Shown here: positions 1 to 11,400 of the stretch, piece after piece
Layout: every line of letters starts with the position of its first letter
Numbering within the stretch: position 1 is the stretch's first letter
Origin: Patagioenas fasciata
Taxonomy: Eukaryota; Chordata; Aves; Columbiformes; Columbidae
Assembly: GCF_037038585.1 (NCBI RefSeq)
Contig: NC_092523.1
Location: forward strand, 32,217,501 to 32,281,500
Direction of reading: 5' to 3'
DNA length: 64,000 nt
Notes under the pieces: model-generated
What the model saw: only the letters and a program-made list of their open reading frames with translations
Told to the model about the DNA's origin: nothing
Databases searched by the model: none
Made by a program: the position numbers and the translations under genes

Positions 1-3000
1 CTCATGCTTTTTAAACTGGATACCAGATGTCGTCAACAGTTCAATGGAGTCCTGAGCATACATATCTTCTCTAAAAAGAGAGAGGAAGCAAGCTTTCAAA
101 ACCTACAAACCTCAGCGATCAAAACCCTAGTAAAGTGGGGTTTTTTTTATTCATTAACAAACGTAACTTTGTTTGGTGTTAATTACTATTTCTCATAGCT
201 TTTGTCAACCTTCACTAGCATTTCATCATTCTCAGTACCTCCATTCACGCCTCCTTCAAAAAAAACCTAGTTCCTGCTGCTCTTCTAATTATCTAGAACT
301 CCCCCTCTTGCAAATCTACAGAGGAAAGTTAATGTATGAATACAAATATATTACAAATAAGATTAATTACTTAAACTGTGACAGAATAGTTGAAGCACTA
401 ATATCTGTTACATTATCGAATTAATAACAGCAGACTCCAGATCGTAGCCCTGCTGTAAGTTCTGTACATAATATTTGCCACACACTTCTTGAGATTTAAG
501 CTTATGTAAACATTTAGACATATGCTTATCAAAACTTCCTACTCACTGCAACTGAAAACACATGCTCCAACTAGTCGATCCTTAAAAATCAGATAAGCAA
601 CCATTTTCTTTCTATATGACCAACTTCAAGTTGTCTTTAAGAGCCATATTTTGAACATAAAATGTAATGGGAGAGGAAAAAAAAAAATCCATGCCTTGCC
701 TGAACCCCTTTTATCCCTGTGTTTATTCTCTTTACTGCTAAAATTTCATAAAATCATAAGTATTTTCTCATTAAATAGATAGGGCTTTTTTTTCTGAAGT
801 AGAATATACATCACCATAACAAAGACGTAGAATAGTCAGCTGAAAATAAAAATCAAATGTGGCTCTAATTAGTGTATTCTTATTACTGTCCACAACATAG
901 TGTTCTACAAAGTGCCTTCAATGTACAGTTTTCAATTTTCAACCAAAACACAAAAAATAAAAGACAACCAATATATCAAACGTGACTGGCTAGATTCAGT
1001 CATAGCCTTATATTCCTTATTCCTAATAGCACGTCATCATTCATCAGAACATACAGATACAACACATCTTGAGAATGGATCTTTTTTCCTTCTTCCCACA
1101 CAGCTGCTCATTAGTACTCGAGCTTTAAGGCATCAATTTGCCAACACCTGTCCATTTCCATAACACATTAAAGAACACATCCAAAACAAACATGCCCATT
1201 TTGCAAAAAGTTTTAATCCTAGCTTGTTGCTCTGCACTAATCAGGTGGATAGTTACCTCAGAGAAATATTTATGCTCTTTAAAAGCACACTGTAACAAGA
1301 TCTGGCTGGAACCACACACAAAAAAATTACCTTCTAGGAACAGCCAACAGCTGTTTTGCTTTAGGAGCAGAACACTTGGCACAGTGCCACTTCCCAAAAG
1401 GAAGTTTAGAAACAGACAAAAATAAGTCCTTTCTCCACTCCTATAGGAAAAAAATATTTGCGTTTCATGCAACACTTACTTAGCTCACTTTATTGTATAA
1501 AAATTCCCCCCCAGCGAACTATTAACAAGTTAGCTAAGTGACTACCTAGATCTTGGCTTACTAAGCTGTCTTATCTATGCAACATCTGGCACAAATGGAC
1601 GGAAAACTACTTTTGTTTTCAGCTGTTTGACGTTAAGTAGACTACGAAGCTCAGAAAATGAATAAACGTAACACAGGTTCTTCTCGGATCACAGTTTGGA
1701 AGTTATTAACTCATTCCTCCTCATCTTTCTCCCATACTTAGCAGGATTAGTCTATTCTTCTATAAAGACAATGGATAACTTCCACCCTGCACTTACATGG
1801 CTGGCTAAGTTTGGAGATACCAAAACATAAAATCTGCACTTCTTCTGCTTTCATCAGGTGCTTCAAACTAAAAAGAGCATGTCACTCCTCAGACTAAACT
1901 GATTAGTGACAAGCCACAGCACTGTTTGTTTAGAAAAGATCATGAAAGACAGCAGCAGTTTTCTCTTTGTAAGAACCCTGATTACTTTGAAAATAAGTCT
2001 TTATCTGCAGAAAAAAGGTCTTTTCTCCAGACCTTCCTTGTGAGCTGCAGTTCTAATTCACATAAAGTCTTCCAGTTATCAGCTTGTAACACAACTGAAA
2101 AAAAACCCCAAACACAACAACAATACAACCAAAACAAAAATGAACAAAAAAACCCCCACAAAACAAACCCATAAAAACCCCAAACAAAACACACCATAAA
2201 AAGCAAACCCACAAACAACACCCCTCCCTCCCCCCCCCCCCAAAACCACCCCACACCAAAACAAACAAACCAATCAACCCCACAAGCCTTCAACACGTGT
2301 AAGTTTGATAAGTGTTCGCACCAATACTCAATTCAGGCCATAGAAGAGCCTATCAAACCAATTATATTTACTTCAAGAAAAAAATTCAGGAGGCTAGTCA
2401 CCTTATCAGCTACCCGCTAAAGATATAATTAGAACTCCACATTAAGTATCCTATCACACTGGAAAAGAAAGTACATAATACAATTCCAACAGATAATAAA
2501 AATTGGCATGCTTTTTAACCAACACTTTATACGAGATAATGCAGAACAAAAAGCTCCACAGGAGTTACACTCTAAAATCAGTAATCCTTTTCAACTTCCT
2601 ATAAAAAAATTCAAATACAGTACCTTAATACAATAAGTTGCTTTTGAAGCACAAGAAAAGCTGCTACAGTACTAAAAAGACGACAGAATTTTATCTACAA
2701 CATTATCTAGAACCTGTTGTGAGCATTTTAACCAGAATAATATTTTTTAAAGAGGACAGAGCGCAATTGCTTTAGACTTTATGATAGCATCTGTCCTACT
2801 TCTCTCTTAGTCACTTTGGTAACTTTACAATTTTTTCTTCATGTTCGTATTCTCCATTAAAAATTTGCAAAGAAACAACATGAGACTTTTCACTTAACTA
2901 GTAAGAGTTAAACTAAGTTTAGATAAAAGCACTTTGAAATGCTATGTATGAAAATGCAGGGCTAACTCTTGCAATAAGCATAAATGCATCTTTTTAGAAA

Positions 3001-3239
3001 TTTTGTTGGAATTACTTAGCATTTTTGACCAAATTACCAACAGTAAGACAGACCGCACAGAAGTGAGGGAAAAAAGCACACGTCTGGCCAACAACAGTTT
3101 TCCTCACTGTAAAGCATCTATAGTATTCCCATCACACACACAAAAAGACTTGCTGTTACAACTTTCACAACATATAATACATTTTCAATAACAGTAAGTC
3201 AGCAACATACATTCATTAGTACAGCTATTTAACACTTAC
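1..3239 (-). other. CNOT7: CNOT7 intron 3 (partial, runs off the left edge)
   Basis: Non-coding AT-rich sequence lying downstream (minus strand) of the CNOT7 exon that ends at 3240. I looked for the next CNOT7 exon, which should carry the rest of the nuclease domain, and found no open stretch that fits, so exons 4 onward lie to the left of the window. The intron holds a striking A/C-rich low-complexity tract at 2095-2285. The open frames seen here are short and non-conserved in character, and I call none of them genes. Confidence 0.8.
2095..2285. repeat. A/C-rich low-complexity tract (GT-rich on minus strand)
   Basis: About 190 bases consisting almost only of A and C on the plus strand, with blocks such as ACAACAAC, AAACAAAC and a run of about a dozen C near 2230-2241. 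In the CNOT7 transcript (minus strand) it would be G/U-rich and would include a G run. Similar tracts occur at 19565-19715, 55165-55250 and 58235-58305. It is most simply a decayed simple repeat. The minus-strand open frames across it are compositional artefacts. Confidence 0.8.
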
Positions 3240-3433
3240 GTTAAATTAAATTTAAAATTAAATTGCCAAGTTGAAGTTCCTGGAGGGTATTCTCCTTGCT
3301 CATTCATAAACGTCAGTCCTAGTTGAATTATTTTTAGCAAGTCTACATTGCAGCGTAGTAACTGGTATTGATAGTCTGCATTGCTTCTGAATTCTCCAAT
3401 AGGCCTTGCAACTACTCCTGGAAATTCTGTATC
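3240..3433 (-). CDS. CNOT7: CNOT7 coding exon (second coding exon, codons 40-104)
   Basis: 194 bases with an AG acceptor just above 3433 and a GTAAGT donor just below 3240. It encodes the start of the DEDD nuclease core, beginning [11 protein letters not shown] and ending in F-K-F-N-L-T, with the Thr codon split by the intron. The reading frame joins the previous exon exactly at a codon boundary. Confidence 0.95.
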
Positions 3434-3841
3434 CTGTAAGAACAGAATTAAAACTTCAACAAAAGGCATCCAGAAAAAGTTTACATTGCTCATTCTTCAA
3501 AAAACATATTTCAAGCATCTAACAGTTTCATAACTGAAGAGTACTCTAAGTTTAGCTTTTAAAAGGTAATAGATTAGGATCCTAATGTTTGTACACTATT
3601 AATTCAACATTAAGAATCCATTATGCTTTCAATGAAAATGGACGAACAATTTTATAGCTTCAACTTACTGACAAGTCATGTTTTTTGCAGTAACTTGCTA
3701 GATAAAGATCAAGTGCCCACTTACCATAGCTACATAGTTATACTTCCGTATAACCTGACGAATTTTTTTCATCTCTTCATCCAAGTTACAAGCCCAAACT
3801 TCACAGATTCTTTGGCTATGGTCTACAGTAGCTGCTGGCAT
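3240..3841 (-). CDS. CNOT7: CNOT7, CCR4-NOT deadenylase catalytic subunit (5' coding part only)
   Basis: CNOT7 (CAF1) is the DEDD-family 3'-5' exoribonuclease of the CCR4-NOT complex and shortens mRNA poly(A) tails, mainly in the cytoplasm. Two coding exons are seen: 3725-3841 (ATG to codon 39) and 3240-3433 (codons 40-104, last codon split). The second opens with D-T-E-F-P-G, which carries the first two catalytic acids of the family (Asp40 and Glu42 by this numbering). It continues with the characteristic ARPIGEF and the [10 protein letters not shown] region. Splice sites are a GTAAGT donor after codon 39, an AG acceptor before codon 40 and a GTAAGT donor after 3240. The remaining two thirds of the protein (about 285 residues in vertebrates) is left of the window. 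The gene is divergent from VPS37A and shares its CpG island. CNOT8 is the close paralog. Synteny with VPS37A and MTMR7 favours CNOT7. Confidence 0.95.
3434..3724 (-). other. CNOT7: CNOT7 intron 2
   Basis: A 291-base intron with a GTAAGT donor and AG acceptor on the minus strand. A plus-strand open frame that spans it and the neighbouring exon is a shadow with no support. Confidence 0.9.
3725..3841 (-). CDS. CNOT7: CNOT7 first coding exon (codons 1-39)
   Basis: The initiator ATG is the complement of 3839-3841. The exon encodes 39 residues beginning [10 protein letters not shown] and ending NYVAM, the conserved vertebrate N terminus, and the donor is GTAAGT. The exon extends upstream into an untranslated leader to about 3932. 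Confidence 0.95.
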
Positions 3842-3932
3842 AGTGGGGTGTTTTAGAGACCATACATCAAAAGCTACACTTGACCGAGGAGCAGTTTCAT
3901 AAAGATGACTTCAATTACTTATACTTTTAAAC
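3842..3932 (-). other. CNOT7: CNOT7 5'UTR part of exon 2, with three upstream ATGs
   Basis: The leader runs from a strong pyrimidine-rich acceptor (CTTTGTCTTTTAG reading on the minus strand, junction at 3932/3933) to the ATG. It has three upstream ATGs. The first opens an 8-codon frame with stop at 3874-3900. The second opens a 4-codon frame with stop at 3853-3867. The third, starting at 3863, overlaps the main start out of frame and stops at 3816-3818. This suggests restrained initiation at the main ATG. The acceptor position is inferred from consensus only. Confidence 0.6.
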
Positions 3933-5216
3933 CTAAAAGACAAAGAAAGTATGAAGTGTAAACTTTTATTCTTCACGTATCTGAAAAAAATGCTTAAACA
4001 CCAGGATCAAGCTTTATTCTTCAGAATTCCATAAAAGAAGCACAACATAGCCACCAAAATCATGTGAATTTCAGCTATTCGAGTTTAGATTACTATTCAA
4101 AACTAAAACCCCATGATTCTGTTCGTAACTTTCTTGCACAAAGCCAGAGAAAGCGAGTACGGACACTAGTTCGACAACAGATGTGGTAATTCAGGGTTAT
4201 TCCTCCATGGATTAGAAGCTACATTCCTGGGGATCCCACGGCTACGTCCAACACGAAACGAAGCGGTAAAGTGACTCTGAGCCTTACGCCAAACCCGGGG
4301 ACACTGCGGCCGACAGAGAGCCGTCCAGGCAGGCAGTCTCCCTCGGCAGGAGAAGTTTCTTCAGCTCGTACGGGCCGCGGTAAGCGGATGAGCGGCGCGA
4401 AGGGACTAAAGCGCGGTCCGACAGGCTCGGACCCGCGCCCCGGCTGGGTTTCCAGGCGCCCTCTTACCCGTACCAGGCCCTAGAAGCAGCCCAAGAAGCC
4501 GCGGAGCCCACCCGGCGAGCAGCACCCCTCGGCGGGTGCGATCGGGAAGGGGCCGCCGCGGTTATCCCCCAACTGGCCGGCCCAGCGCAGGGCGCTCCCG
4601 AGCCCGCCTCCGGTGGCAGCCGCGCAGCCCGCGAAAACTGCACCCACTGCCAGCAGCCGTCAGGCTTGCCGTTAAGGTCTCGGGGCCGCCAAGGGGCTAC
4701 CGCGGGCCCGAGAGGGGCACAGCAAGACCGAGGGGAGAGGCTCTGGGCTGGCTCCCTCCCTCCCCCCGCCCGGCTCGCCGCGGCCGCGCCCCCGCCCCTC
4801 GCTCACTCTGTCGGTCGGTCGGTCGGTCGCTCACTCACGCTGCCGGGCGGGCCGGGCCGGGGAGGGCCGCGGCGGGTCTGGCGAGGTCCCGCGGCGGCCC
4901 CGACGCCCCAGAACCGCCAGTCGCCGCACGAGACGCAGGAAGCGCTGCCCCCGCCGCACAAAGCCATTACATCATCGCCGCGCGCTGCGGCCTTTCCCCC
5001 CTCACCTCTGACCGACGGCGGGGGCACCAATCGCCGGCCGGGCCGCCCCTCCTTCGCCCCGCCCCGTCTGCTCTCGGCCGAGCGCGCCGCTCCTTCCTTC
5101 GCTCTCCCACGGCACACGTCACGGGCGCGCGGCGGTGACGAAGCCTGCGTCCCGCCGTGGGGGCGGGGCTCCGCCGCTCGGCCGCGGGACGGGCGGAAAG
5201 GAGGCGGTGCCGCCGC

Positions 5217-5226
5217 GCGCATGCGC
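5217..5226. promoter_or_regulatory. NRF1-type palindromic site
   Basis: GCGCATGCGC is a perfect match to the core consensus of nuclear respiratory factor 1, a common activator of TATA-less CpG-island promoters. It sits 66 bp upstream of the VPS37A ATG, and its central ATG is also the start of the upstream frame noted at 5221. Confidence 0.65.
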
Positions 5227-5295
5227 GAGGGTGCGAGGCCGGGGTGCGGAGCCGCCGGTGCCCCGCGCCCGCCGGGCGCTGCCGCGGGAGCATGA
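5221..5295 (+). other. Upstream ORF of VPS37A, stop overlaps the main start (ATGA)
   Basis: An ATG at 5221 opens a 24-codon frame rich in Gly, Ala, Pro and Arg. Its TGA at 5293-5295 overlaps the VPS37A initiator at 5292-5294 as ATGA. If the transcript starts upstream of 5221, ribosomes would end the small frame exactly on the main start, a layout that permits reinitiation. Whether 5221 lies inside the mRNA depends on the unknown start site. Confidence 0.45.
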
Positions 5296-5419
5296 ACTGG
5301 CTGTTCCCCCTCGCCAAGGGCGGCGGCTCCGGCTCGCCCGCCGCGCCGCTGCCCGCCCGCACCAGCCTCCAGCAGCAGAAGCAGCGGCAGATCGAGTCCC
5401 TGCGCGGCGCCCACGCCTC
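5292..5419 (+). CDS. VPS37A: VPS37A exon 1 (coding part)
   Basis: Encodes MNWLFPLAKG then a Gly/Ser/Ala/Pro-rich stretch and the conserved TSLQQQKQRQIESLR. It ends in TC before a GTGAGT donor, with the Ser codon completed in exon 2. It is GC-rich because it lies inside the CpG island. Confidence 0.95.
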
Positions 5420-8400
5420 GTGAGTGGCCGTGGCTGGGCCTGGGGCGGGGGAGGGGGGCTGACGCGGGACCGGCGCCGCCCGGAGCCCCAGTTGGGGCCG
5501 CGCCTCGGAAGGTGGCGTGTGTCCCCGCACGCACACCCAGGGACGGGATTGCGCCCCGTCCGCTCCCGGTGCGGCCCGGCTGCAGCCCAGGCCGGACGGG
5601 AGCGGCCCCGGGGCAGGGGCGCGGGTGCGCGGCTGGAGGACAGTGGGGAGCAGGCCCGCGGTGGGGAGAAACCCGTGTGGGCGGTGCGGCGGGACGTTGC
5701 ACCTGGGAACCGAAAGCGAGATTTGCTGCCGGGACGGCGGGGGGGTTGGGCCTTCCCGGTGGCCGGGGGTTTGTCCGTGTGGCTTGGCCGGGCCATCGGA
5801 CCGAGATTGCCGTGCCGGAAGGTCAGCTAAACGATTTAATGGGTTTTAAGGTCTATTGCATGTGATGGAATAAAGTGGTTGTAGGAGCATATTTCTTTAA
5901 AAGTTAAGAATAAGACATACGGTATAAAGGAGCCATGTCTCTCAGTGGTCTTGTCAGCAGTAGCAGGCCTACTGGCTTTACAAACTGTTTTTCTGAGGCA
6001 TAGTGCTAACTTGCTGATAACTGACAGTTCCTCAGTAACTTGTTTAGGTGCTCACTGGAGGCAGGTGGTTTTTTTCCTGTTCAACAACCACACTTTTTAG
6101 AGTTAAACACTTTCCTTTATCTTGAGATGCTCTAGCTTTTCGGTATGCTGATCAGTTTTGCCTGATCATCTTTTAAAAGGAGATCTGCACTTTATATATT
6201 TCAAGTTATATTTTCTGTGAACATGTAGGCGTTCATTCTTCCCAGGATGTCTGTTGAAGTAGAATGACAGAAGCCTCCAAAAGTCATCCAGACAAAGAAA
6301 ATATAATATTTTCAGTTATGTCAGACTGAGGCGAGGAGTGGAAGAGGAACTGATTTTATTTCTAGTTTTGATAACTGCAGTTCACTCTCTACCCTAATGT
6401 TTTGAATTATCACACAGTAGACATAAGTATGACAGCATTACTAAGTACTGTTGCTTGCTTGAACTTAAATCTGCTCAGAGCCAATTTCGCAACTGTTTTT
6501 GAAGGGTGGATTACTTTTCTAAGGAGCTGTCTCCATGAGTATGCAGCAGCTTATCTAAGTAGAAGTTTTTGTTGGACTGGCCTTACTTAGCCTTTTATTT
6601 CTACCATTTTTTTCTCTACTAGAGAGGTGAGCTAACCCCAAGTTAAGTCCTCAGAAAAGGTGATCATTTTTTGTCAAGGTCAGCTCACGGAACTGTTTTA
6701 CTGCCTGCTGTGCAGGCACCACTTCAAGCATATGCAGAGAGGGAAGGGGCAGTGCAGGCAGGAATGGAGATAAGGAGTGGGGAGGTGGTAGCTGATCAAA
6801 TGTAACTTTCAACAATGTGAACTGGCCTGCCTGATCTCCCTTGAGGATAGGTGTAAAAAAAAAAAAAAGGTGAATGAAGGAGTGGATTCTACCAAAGCAT
6901 AACGTTTTCGTAATGGATTCTTATTACCAAATTAATCTGAATAACTGTCTTGAATTCTGTGCTTCTAAAAAGATGTTTGTAGTTGGTAGAAGTTATGAAA
7001 AAGTTTTTTTGGGGGGCGGGAGGGATAGGACTGGTGTGCTTGCTTGTGGACTCCACACCAGCACAAATCTTTAGGATAGGAATACACAGGAAGCATTGCA
7101 ACAACGTTGTTTCCTAGGCAATAATTAAATGAATGCTGTTCTAATGTGTTTGGGGTTTTTTGTCTGATAAGTATATTTTATTGTTCGTTTATGCATATCC
7201 CAGTTGCTCCTTCCTGAAATACTCAAAATTCTGTGCATGGTGTAGTTTCCAAAGTTACGTAAGTTTGGTTGGTCTTCATAGGTAATAAAAGCTCAGGTAT
7301 ATGTGATCTTAATTTCATTGCAGTAGTCAGTCTTCCTGTTCAGGATCCCTGACAAGTTGGGAGCTTGAAATAAAGTTTTTATGTTTAAAAAACAGTTTTC
7401 TTACATTTGCTGTTGTTCTAGACAAAGTTAAGAACATGCCATTTTTCCAGCATACCCATTCCCACTTGGGGAAGGGACAACTAAGTTTATTGGTTCAAGC
7501 TTTTGCCCAAAGGAGGTTATAACAGTTTGGATACCTCAGTGAGATTCTGGATTTCTTGTTTCTCTCTCCCTATTGTCCTCTTCCTCCACAGCTCCTATAG
7601 GTTGTGCATGTCAGTAGAATATAATTATATACCCTTCTCAGAAGGATTTTGTAGCAGGCTATTAAAATGAGTGACAGATGATTACAGGGCAGGAATGTGC
7701 ATGAGAGATTCCAAGGAGAATCCTTCAGTTAAGAATGAAGAGGTGGTGATTCCATTTTGTTTTAAAGCACTAAATTGATTTGAGTTCTCTGGTGCTGAGG
7801 ATGCCTGAGAATTTCTTCAAACCGTGTGTGATTTCACACCAATAGAACAGATTCTGAGTTGTCTGTGAGAGGCATAAGGTCGCACTGCAGAAAGCAAGAT
7901 GTGTAGCAAGATTTGTGTCTTAGTCCATTTATTGCTGAAATTCTGAAAACTAAAGTTTTAAATTCTGTATGCAAATAATGCTTTGGAGGGATACAAAACA
8001 TTCCTAGCAGTACACCTAACACACATTTGCAGGTAATATGTTTTGGGTGTTTTTGAGGAAGTAATTGTCCAGAGTATGCCTGGCGATGGATGGATGAAGG
8101 GACATTTCTGAAGCTGGGTACAGAGAGGCTTTCTGGGAACTCCCAGTGCCATTATTCACAACTGGAGCTGTGTTCCTGCCCTTTATAAGGGAGCCTTAGA
8201 GAGATGAGGGAGAAGAATACTCTTAACAAGGTGCAGGCAGGAAAAATACTTGGAAGAGGAACTAGTCTGCTTTTTAAGTGTGTTTTGATTGAGACATTAT
8301 AAGATGAAGACTATTTTCTGCCCTGCTTTCTCTCTCAGTCCTAGCTTAGGTATGTTCATTTTGTCTGGAAGTTCTGCTTCTGAGCTAAGTCTTCTAATCC

Positions 8401-11400
8401 TCCTCCTTCTCCACATTCTTCGTGATGCCATCTTTCGAAAATGTCTTGCTGTGCATACAGATAGCTGAGTGCTTTGACTGTTGAAATCAACTTCCTGTTA
8501 AAGCAGCTGATTCAAAGATTTTTCTCAGGAACTTACCTGTTACAAGAGGAGCAAATTTGGATTCAGGCATATTGGATTTCATTAGATACACGTTTCTTCA
8601 CTCAGTGCTTTTGGAGGTGTCTGCAAGTAGCTCTTCTCCAGATAGTTCTTGAAAATATCTGTGCAAGTGCATAGAACTTGGTTCATGAGGAAAAAACAAC
8701 TGTTAAATAGTAAGCTAATCTATTAAGGAAGGTCTAGTGTAATGTATGTTTTAAATATTGATCTGTAGGCAGTGTTGCAAAGCAATACTTGTGAACCAGG
8801 TGTAGTGCCTTGGCAAAGTAAATGATTTATCAGATAAAATCAGTATATAAAAAAATCACTGGTATTGTGTCTTAAGTTAAGCCAGTAAGTAGAGAAAAAT
8901 AAGTTGAGATCATTGTCAAATCAGTCAGTAGCATAATTTCTCTGCCTTTATTTCCATTGCTTGTGATCATGTATGAGGTTTTAAAGTTTAATCTAATATT
9001 TTTTACATTAATCTTGGTATCCAGTATAGCATTCTGAAGCATAATGACTCACTCCAGCACTTTAAATTTTATTCTTACAAGGCTTGTCAATGCTAAACTA
9101 AATACAAAAGTCTGAGGTCATGCCTTTTTTTAGACTTTAGAGTGTTATATTGACCATGAATTGGATGCTAACAATTTCTTCTTTGACAGCATTACAGAAA
9201 TTCAGAAAGATGTGGAATATCGACTGCCGTTCACTGTAAACAACTTGACAATTAATATTAACATGTAAGTAGAGTGAGATATCTCTATGCACATCTTGAA
9301 AATAAAAAATGTTCTTGGAAAAAAGTAGTAATACAACATAAATGGCTCCCATCTCATAACTAATTTCAGGAACTATAACCTGGATTTACATTAGTAGTTG
9401 TGCTGATATGAGTGAAAGTAGTTCTGTACAAGATGCAGATGGTCAGCTGAAAGCAAAACAGTATTTTGCTGTGCTCAGCTCCTAAGATACCTGTGTGGTT
9501 TTAGTTGAAGGTAAGTAGGAGAAAACACTTTAGGGTTTCTGATGACTTTGAATCCCCTACAGATGAAAAACTTAACTAGTAGTTTATTAATCTGCTGTAG
9601 TTCCTTGTACTAACTCTTACCCCAGTGAAGCTTCTGGATCATAACTTGAGTGATTTATTGTAACTTTTTCTATGCACTTACTTTGGGGAGTGCTTTTGCT
9701 CTGGCAAATATTGGTGATATTCTGTGTACAAGTTTTCTATTGCTTTAACCTGATAACTTGCCTGACTTTCTTGCAGGTTACACTACGTTGTCTTTGTAGT
9801 AATAGCATTTGTATTAGAAAATATTCTTGTTATGCTACAGCTTTTTCTTTATCCCTGGACATAATTGCTTCATTGTTATACTGCAGTTTTGCCCACTAAA
9901 TGCTCTCTTCAGTTCTGTGGAAGTCTAGTATTCTAATCTGTCTGACTTCTAATTTTGTAACTGATAATCCTCTTGTATGCTTCACTCTGTATTTCTCCAT
10001 AACTCATCTCATAGAAAAGTAAGTTTATGTAATTAATAGTACTTTTTCTCTGCGTAAGAAGCCTTCTTATGCAAACTTTATGATATGTAGCTGTAGTAAT
10101 GATGGTTCCTGTATTTGCAGCTTGCTTCCACCTCAGTTTCCTCAGGAAAAACCAGTCATCAGTGTTTTTCCACCTGTGAGACATCATTTGGTGGACAAGC
10201 AGGGAGTATATGTGACCAGTCCGTTAATAAGTAACGTATGTATAATTTGTAGCTTCCTATGTATCTACTGTTGATAGCAATTTTAATACATGTCATACTA
10301 GATCATTGCTAATACTTCTGGTGATAAAAAGCAGGGATCTGGAAATAAAAATTCAGTAGTGTTCAGTATACGACTAATTTTTTTTAACTGCAACCATTAC
10401 TGAGTTTGGTATTCCATACATCTAAAATTATTTTAAGTTATGATGGCTTAGAAGGTTCCTTTCACTTTTATTTTAAGTACCAATAGCACAGTTCTTGTTT
10501 CTCTATAGCTATTCCAATTAAGGGAGAAGGATTATTTAAGATTGTTCTGTAACATAGTTCTTTTTCTTGTAATCCTGTTAAAAAGATGTAAAGGTTTTAG
10601 CTCTAATATGCAGGATTTTAATATGCTGGGGTTTGGGTGGTTTTGTTTTGTTTTCTCTGCCAACAAGGATGTGGTAGTTTTTTTGTTGTTTGTAGAGTGG
10701 TGTTATGACTTTTTTAGAATGCAACTAATGATGCTTTTTTTCTCAGACTTAAATCTTGATAATTTTTTTTTTACCCTCAATGTAACTTGATAACTAAGGT
10801 GGATTTTTTTTGTTTTGCATCAGAAATGTTATACTTCATTGATTCTCCATTGTTAATGGAACATATAAAATGCTTGTAGTTTCTGTTCAGTTTTGGGTAT
10901 CTTTATAACTTTATTTGGAGCTTGTGTAAGTACAGTTTACATTAGCTGATATGTCTCTGAAATAGCTTAGAGCACTGTTATGTTGATATAATACATAGTC
11001 AAATTCAGCATGTTTTGAAACTGTTGGATTCCAGGAATAATTTTTCTCCTACATCTTGCTGCTATAAGTTTTTTGAGTTTTTGTTTTGTTTTTATCAGTT
11101 TACAATGCACTCAGATCTTGGAAAAATCATTCAGAGCTTACTGGATGAGTTTTGGAAGAATCCTCCAGTTCTGGCTCCTAGCTCAACATCATTTCCATAG
11201 TAAGTATCTATTAACATGATGAATGGAGTTATGTGTATTAACTTACAATTTTTAAAAAGAGATGAAACCAAATATTAGGAGGGCAGAAACAGGAGTAATG
11301 TAGCGGATGACTTGGGAGACATAGATTTCCCACACTTGCACAGTTTCATGCTTGATGGCATGATTGTTTTGAGAAGAAACGCTAGGATTCTTCAGAGTTA

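Larger units (their letters stand above)
4240..5830. promoter_or_regulatory. CpG island, divergent promoter of CNOT7 (-) and VPS37A (+)
   Basis: About 1.6 kb of GC- and CpG-dense sequence, in sharp contrast to the AT-rich flanks. It contains several GC boxes (for example around 5057-5068 and 5158-5168), a CCAAT box near 5026-5031, CRE half-sites around 5116-5120 and 5135-5140, an NRF1-type palindrome at 5217-5226 and a short (CGGT) run at 4806-4830. There is no convincing TATA box. This is the usual architecture of a broad housekeeping promoter. It must also contain the untranslated first exon of CNOT7: minus-strand donor-like GTGAGT at 4833-4838 and GTAAGA at 4461-4466 are candidates for its 3' end. 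Exact start sites cannot be read from sequence. Long open frames here on both strands reflect the lack of AT-rich stops. Confidence 0.85.

Noticed and set aside
1982-2296. A Gly/Phe/Cys/Val-rich minus-strand frame
   Set aside because: It is produced by the A/C-rich low-complexity tract.
4803-5702. Long Pro/Ala/Arg/Gly frames on both strands of the CpG island (up to 299 codons)
   Set aside because: GC-rich composition removes stop codons. The frames overlap each other on both strands and match no family.
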